In this document: positions 61,531 through 64,000 of the stretch, piece after piece
How positions within the stretch are numbered: the first letter of the stretch is position 1
How the letters are laid out: each line of letters starts with the position of its first letter
Assembly (NCBI GenBank): GCA_964388175.1
Contig: CAYLYS010000005.1
Coordinates: 5,696-69,695 of the forward strand
DNA: 64,000 bases
Direction of reading: 5' to 3'
Source of the DNA: JAITWN01 sp964388175
GTDB taxonomy: Bacteria > Pseudomonadota > Gammaproteobacteria > SZUA-140
Notes under the pieces: model-generated
Told to the model about the DNA's origin: nothing
What the model saw: the letters and a program-made list of their open reading frames with translations, nothing else
Databases searched by the model: none
Made by a program: the position numbers and the translations under genes

Positions 61531-61818
61531 ATGTCCTTGGAAGAAAGTGACGTAGAGAGAATCGCGCATCTCGCGCGGCTTGAAATCGCGCCGGCCGATG
61601 TCGCCGCCTACGCGCGCAGTCTCGCCGGCATCCTCGATTTCGTCGCGCAGATGGACGCGGTGGATACGGCGGGCGTCGAACCGATGGCGCACCCGCTCTC
61701 GGTGGTGCAGCGGCTGCGCGAGGATGCGGTCACCGAGACCGATCGGCGCGAGGATTTCCAGGCGATCGCCCCGCGCGTCGAGGCCGGCCTCTATCTGGTG
61801 CCCCGAGTCATCGAGTGA
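61531..61818 (+). CDS. gatC: Asp/Glu-tRNA amidotransferase subunit C
   Basis: Small subunit stabilising GatA and GatB. 95 residues with VERIAHLARLEIAP, LAGILDFVAQMDAVDTAGVEPMAHP and the LRED...VEAGLYLVPRVIE end. The ATG at 61531 is chosen over the upstream frame because it gives the family N-terminus. Confidence 0.95.
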   Translation: MSLEESDVERIAHLARLEIAPADVAAYARSLAGILDFVAQMDAVDTAGVEPMAHPLSVVQRLREDAVTETDRREDFQAIAPRVEAGLYLVPRVIE

Positions 61819-61867
61819 GTATTCTTTTCCCGACGCATCTCCCCGTTTTGTCCGGAACCCTGTCAAG

Positions 61868-63346
61868 ATGAATAGCGCCACCTCCACCCCTGTGCACCGC
61901 CGTTCCATAGCGGCCCTGCGCGCCGGCCTGCGCGCGGGCGAATTTTCCAGCGCGGAGCTGACGAGGATTTTCCTCGATCGCATCGCCACGCTCGATCCGG
62001 CGCTCAACGCCTTCATCACGGTGACCGGAGAGCGGGCATTGGCCGCGGCGGCCGCGGCCGACCGGCGCATTGCCGCCGGCACGGCCGGTGCGCTCGAAGG
62101 CATTCCGCTGGCGCACAAGGATATCTTCTGCACCGACGGCGTGCGCACCAGCTGTGCTTCGCGCATGCTCGACAATTTCATCGCGCCCTACGATGCCACC
62201 GTGGTGGAGAACCTGGCCCGCGCCGGCATGGTGATGCTGGGCAAGACCAATATGGACGAGTTCGCCATGGGCTCATCCAATGAAACCAGCTATTACGGAC
62301 CGGTGCGCAATCCCTGGGATCCCGCCACTGTGCCGGGCGGCTCCTCCGGCGGTTCGGCGGCGGCGGTCGCGGCGCGGCTTGCCCCGGCGGCGACGGGCAC
62401 CGATACCGGCGGCTCGATCCGCCAGCCGGCGGCGCTGTGTGGGGTGAGCGGCTTGAAGCCGACCTACGGTACGGTGTCGCGCTACGGCATGATCGCTTTC
62501 GCGTCCAGCCTGGATCAGGCCGGGCCGATTGCCGCCAGCGCCGAGGATCTCGCCTGGCTGCTGGCGGCGATGTCCGGCTTCGATGCGCGCGATTCCACCA
62601 GTCTCGAGCGGCCGGTGCCGGATTACCCCGCGCTGCTCGACATCGACCTCACCGGCCTGCGCATCGGTCTGCCGCGTGAATTCTTCGGCGCCGGACTGGA
62701 CGCCGCGGTCGGCGACGCCGTCGCCGAGGCGGTGGCCCTGTATGAGCGGCTGGGCGCCAGCGTGGTGGAAATCGATCTGCCCAACAGCGCGCTGGCAACG
62801 CCCACTTATTATGTGGTCGCGCCCGCCGAATGCTCTTCCAATCTGGCCCGCTTCGATGGCGTGCGCTACGGCTATCGCTGCGAGGAGCCGCGCGATCTCA
62901 TGGATCTGTACAAGCGCTCGCGCGGCGAGGGCTTCGGCGCCGAGGTCAAGCGCCGCATCATGATCGGTACTTATGTGCTGTCTTCCGGCTATTACGACGC
63001 CTATTATCTCAAGGCGCAGCAGCTGCGCCGCCTGATCAGCGCCGACTTCGCCCGCGCCTTCGAGCGGGTCGACGTCATTCTGGGGCCGACCGCGCCGGAA
63101 ACGGCGTTCAAGCTGGGCGCCAAGGCGCAGGATCCCTTGACCATGTACCTCAGCGATATCTACACCATCGCCGTCAACCTCGCCGGCCTGCCCGGCATGT
63201 CCATTCCCTGCGGCTTCGCCCGCGGCCTGCCGGTCGGACTGCAGCTCATCGGCAATTATTTCGACGAGGCGCGGCTGCTGGCGCTGGCGCATCGCTACCA
63301 GCAGGAGACCGACTGGCATCTGCGTGTCCCGGAGGCCTGCGCATGA
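61868..63346 (+). CDS. gatA: Asp/Glu-tRNA amidotransferase subunit A
   Basis: Amidase-signature subunit that releases ammonia from glutamine. The 492-residue protein carries the Ser-Ser-Lys triad: Lys in PLAHKDIFCTDG and the serines in PGGSSGGSAAAVAA and GTDTGGSIRQPAALCG. It ends in a 4-bp overlap with gatB (ATGA). The organism therefore likely makes Gln-tRNA and/or Asn-tRNA by the indirect route. Confidence 0.97.
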   Translation: MNSATSTPVHRRSIAALRAGLRAGEFSSAELTRIFLDRIATLDPALNAFITVTGERALAAAAAADRRIAAGTAGALEGIPLAHKDIFCTDGVRTSCASRMLDNFIAPYDATVVENLARAGMVMLGKTNMDEFAMGSSNETSYYGPVRNPWDPATVPGGSSGGSAAAVAARLAPAATGTDTGGSIRQPAALCGVSGLKPTYGTVSRYGMIAFASSLDQAGPIAASAEDLAWLLAAMSGFDARDSTSLERPVPDYPALLDIDLTGLRIGLPREFFGAGLDAAVGDAVAEAVALYERLGASVVEIDLPNSALATPTYYVVAPAECSSNLARFDGVRYGYRCEEPRDLMDLYKRSRGEGFGAEVKRRIMIGTYVLSSGYYDAYYLKAQQLRRLISADFARAFERVDVILGPTAPETAFKLGAKAQDPLTMYLSDIYTIAVNLAGLPGMSIPCGFARGLPVGLQLIGNYFDEARLLALAHRYQQETDWHLRVPEACA

Positions 63347-64000
63347 GCGGCGCGACGACATGGGAAGTGGTGATCGGCCTGGAGGCGCATGTCCAGTTGC
63401 AGACTCGCAGCAAGATCTTCTCCGGTTCATCGACGGCCTACGGCGCCGAGCCCAACACCCAGGCGAGCGCGATCGACCTCGGCCTGCCGGGTGTGCTGCC
63501 GGTGCTGAACGGCGAGGCGGTGCGCATGGCGGTGAAATTCGGCTTGGCCGTCGGCGCGCACGTCGCGCCGCGCTCGGTGTTCGCGCGCAAGAATTACTTC
63601 TATCCCGATCTGCCGAAAGGCTACCAGATCAGCCAGTACGAGCTGCCGATCGTCGCCGGCGGCACGATCGAAATCGATCTCGGCGAAGGCCTGGGCACGA
63701 AGGTCATCGGTATTACCCGTGCGCATCTGGAAGAGGATGCCGGCAAGTCCCTGCACGAGGATTTCCATGGTTTCAGCGGCATCGATCTCAACCGTGCCGG
63801 CACGCCGCTGCTGGAAATCGTCTCCGAGCCGGATCTGCGCAGCGCGGCCGAGGCGGCGGCCTACATGAAGACTCTGCATACGCTGGTGCGCTATCTTGAG
63901 ATCTGCGACGGCAATATGCAGGAGGGCTCGTTCCGCTGCGACGCTAACGTGTCGGTGCGACCGCGCGGAGCGGGCAAGCTCGGTGCGGGTACCGAGCTTG
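63343..64000 (+). CDS. gatB: Asp/Glu-tRNA amidotransferase subunit B (partial, runs off the end)
   Basis: The start of GatB, which activates the misacylated Glu/Asp-tRNA. The visible 219 residues show WEVVIGLEAHVQLQTRSKIF, LPGVLPVLN, the zinc/ATP region KNYFYPDLPKGYQISQYE, RAHLEEDAGKSLHE and GNMQEGSFRCDANVSVRP. The gene continues beyond the window. Confidence 0.96.
   Translation, partial: MSGATTWEVVIGLEAHVQLQTRSKIFSGSSTAYGAEPNTQASAIDLGLPGVLPVLNGEAVRMAVKFGLAVGAHVAPRSVFARKNYFYPDLPKGYQISQYELPIVAGGTIEIDLGEGLGTKVIGITRAHLEEDAGKSLHEDFHGFSGIDLNRAGTPLLEIVSEPDLRSAAEAAAYMKTLHTLVRYLEICDGNMQEGSFRCDANVSVRPRGAGKLGAGTEL

Overview
The window is a GC-rich stretch of a gammaproteobacterial chromosome. The phylum-level call rests on gene orders typical of that class: glyQ-glyS-gmhB-plsC, rsmA-pdxA-surA-lptD, ybeD-lipB-lipA, mreB-mreC-mreD-mrdA-rodA-mltB-rlpA-dacA, tsaD/plsY/folB/folK and gatCAB. 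A free-living, metal-using lineage near the Chromatiales or Thiotrichales is plausible, but that narrower placement is inference. No tRNA, rRNA, transposase, phage gene or CRISPR array was seen.

Layout. 0-5 kb: glycyl-tRNA synthetase subunits, a GmhB-like HAD protein that has lost its catalytic residues, and the acyltransferase PlsC. 4.5-10.1 kb: rRNA dimethylase, PdxA, SurA and LptD on the minus strand. 10.3-17.6 kb: an HDOD protein, two E1-like sulfur-carrier adenylyltransferases (one fused to rhodanese), a kelch protein, then moaA-C-D-E behind a long folded leader that may be a molybdenum-cofactor riboswitch. 17.8-28 kb: a metal region with a nickel ECF transporter (NikK/L/M/Q/O plus an extra outer-membrane barrel and a DUF3347 protein), a copZ-csoR-copA operon read the other way, and NikR. 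Three sites fit or nearly fit the NikR operator pattern known from Helicobacter.

28-37 kb is the accessory part: an unknown exported protein, an O-methyltransferase, a LolA-like protein, a ribbon-helix-helix/zinc-ribbon regulator with a perfect 17-bp palindrome over its own promoter, and three outer-membrane barrel genes, the last one carrying a TPR domain. This is the best candidate for an undescribed export or envelope system. 37-39.5 kb: a two-gene ABC exporter whose ATPase ends in a tryptophan-rich repeat tail (five W-x-G-N-x-W-V-D units).

39.8-64 kb: mostly housekeeping. It holds TsaD, PlsY, folate enzymes, MidA, glutamate dehydrogenase, a small redox group (FMN reductase, LysR regulator, AzoR, pirin, DUF427), lipoate synthesis (LipB is interrupted by a 10-N assembly gap next to a 12-bp tandem repeat), a D-amino-acid aminotransferase, the cell-elongation cluster, and gatCA plus the start of gatB, which runs off the end.

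Most operons use 1-4 bp stop/start overlaps. Two genes (the LolA-like gene and mreC) have a well-placed Shine-Dalgarno in front of an in-frame ATA, with no normal start where the family N-terminus would begin.
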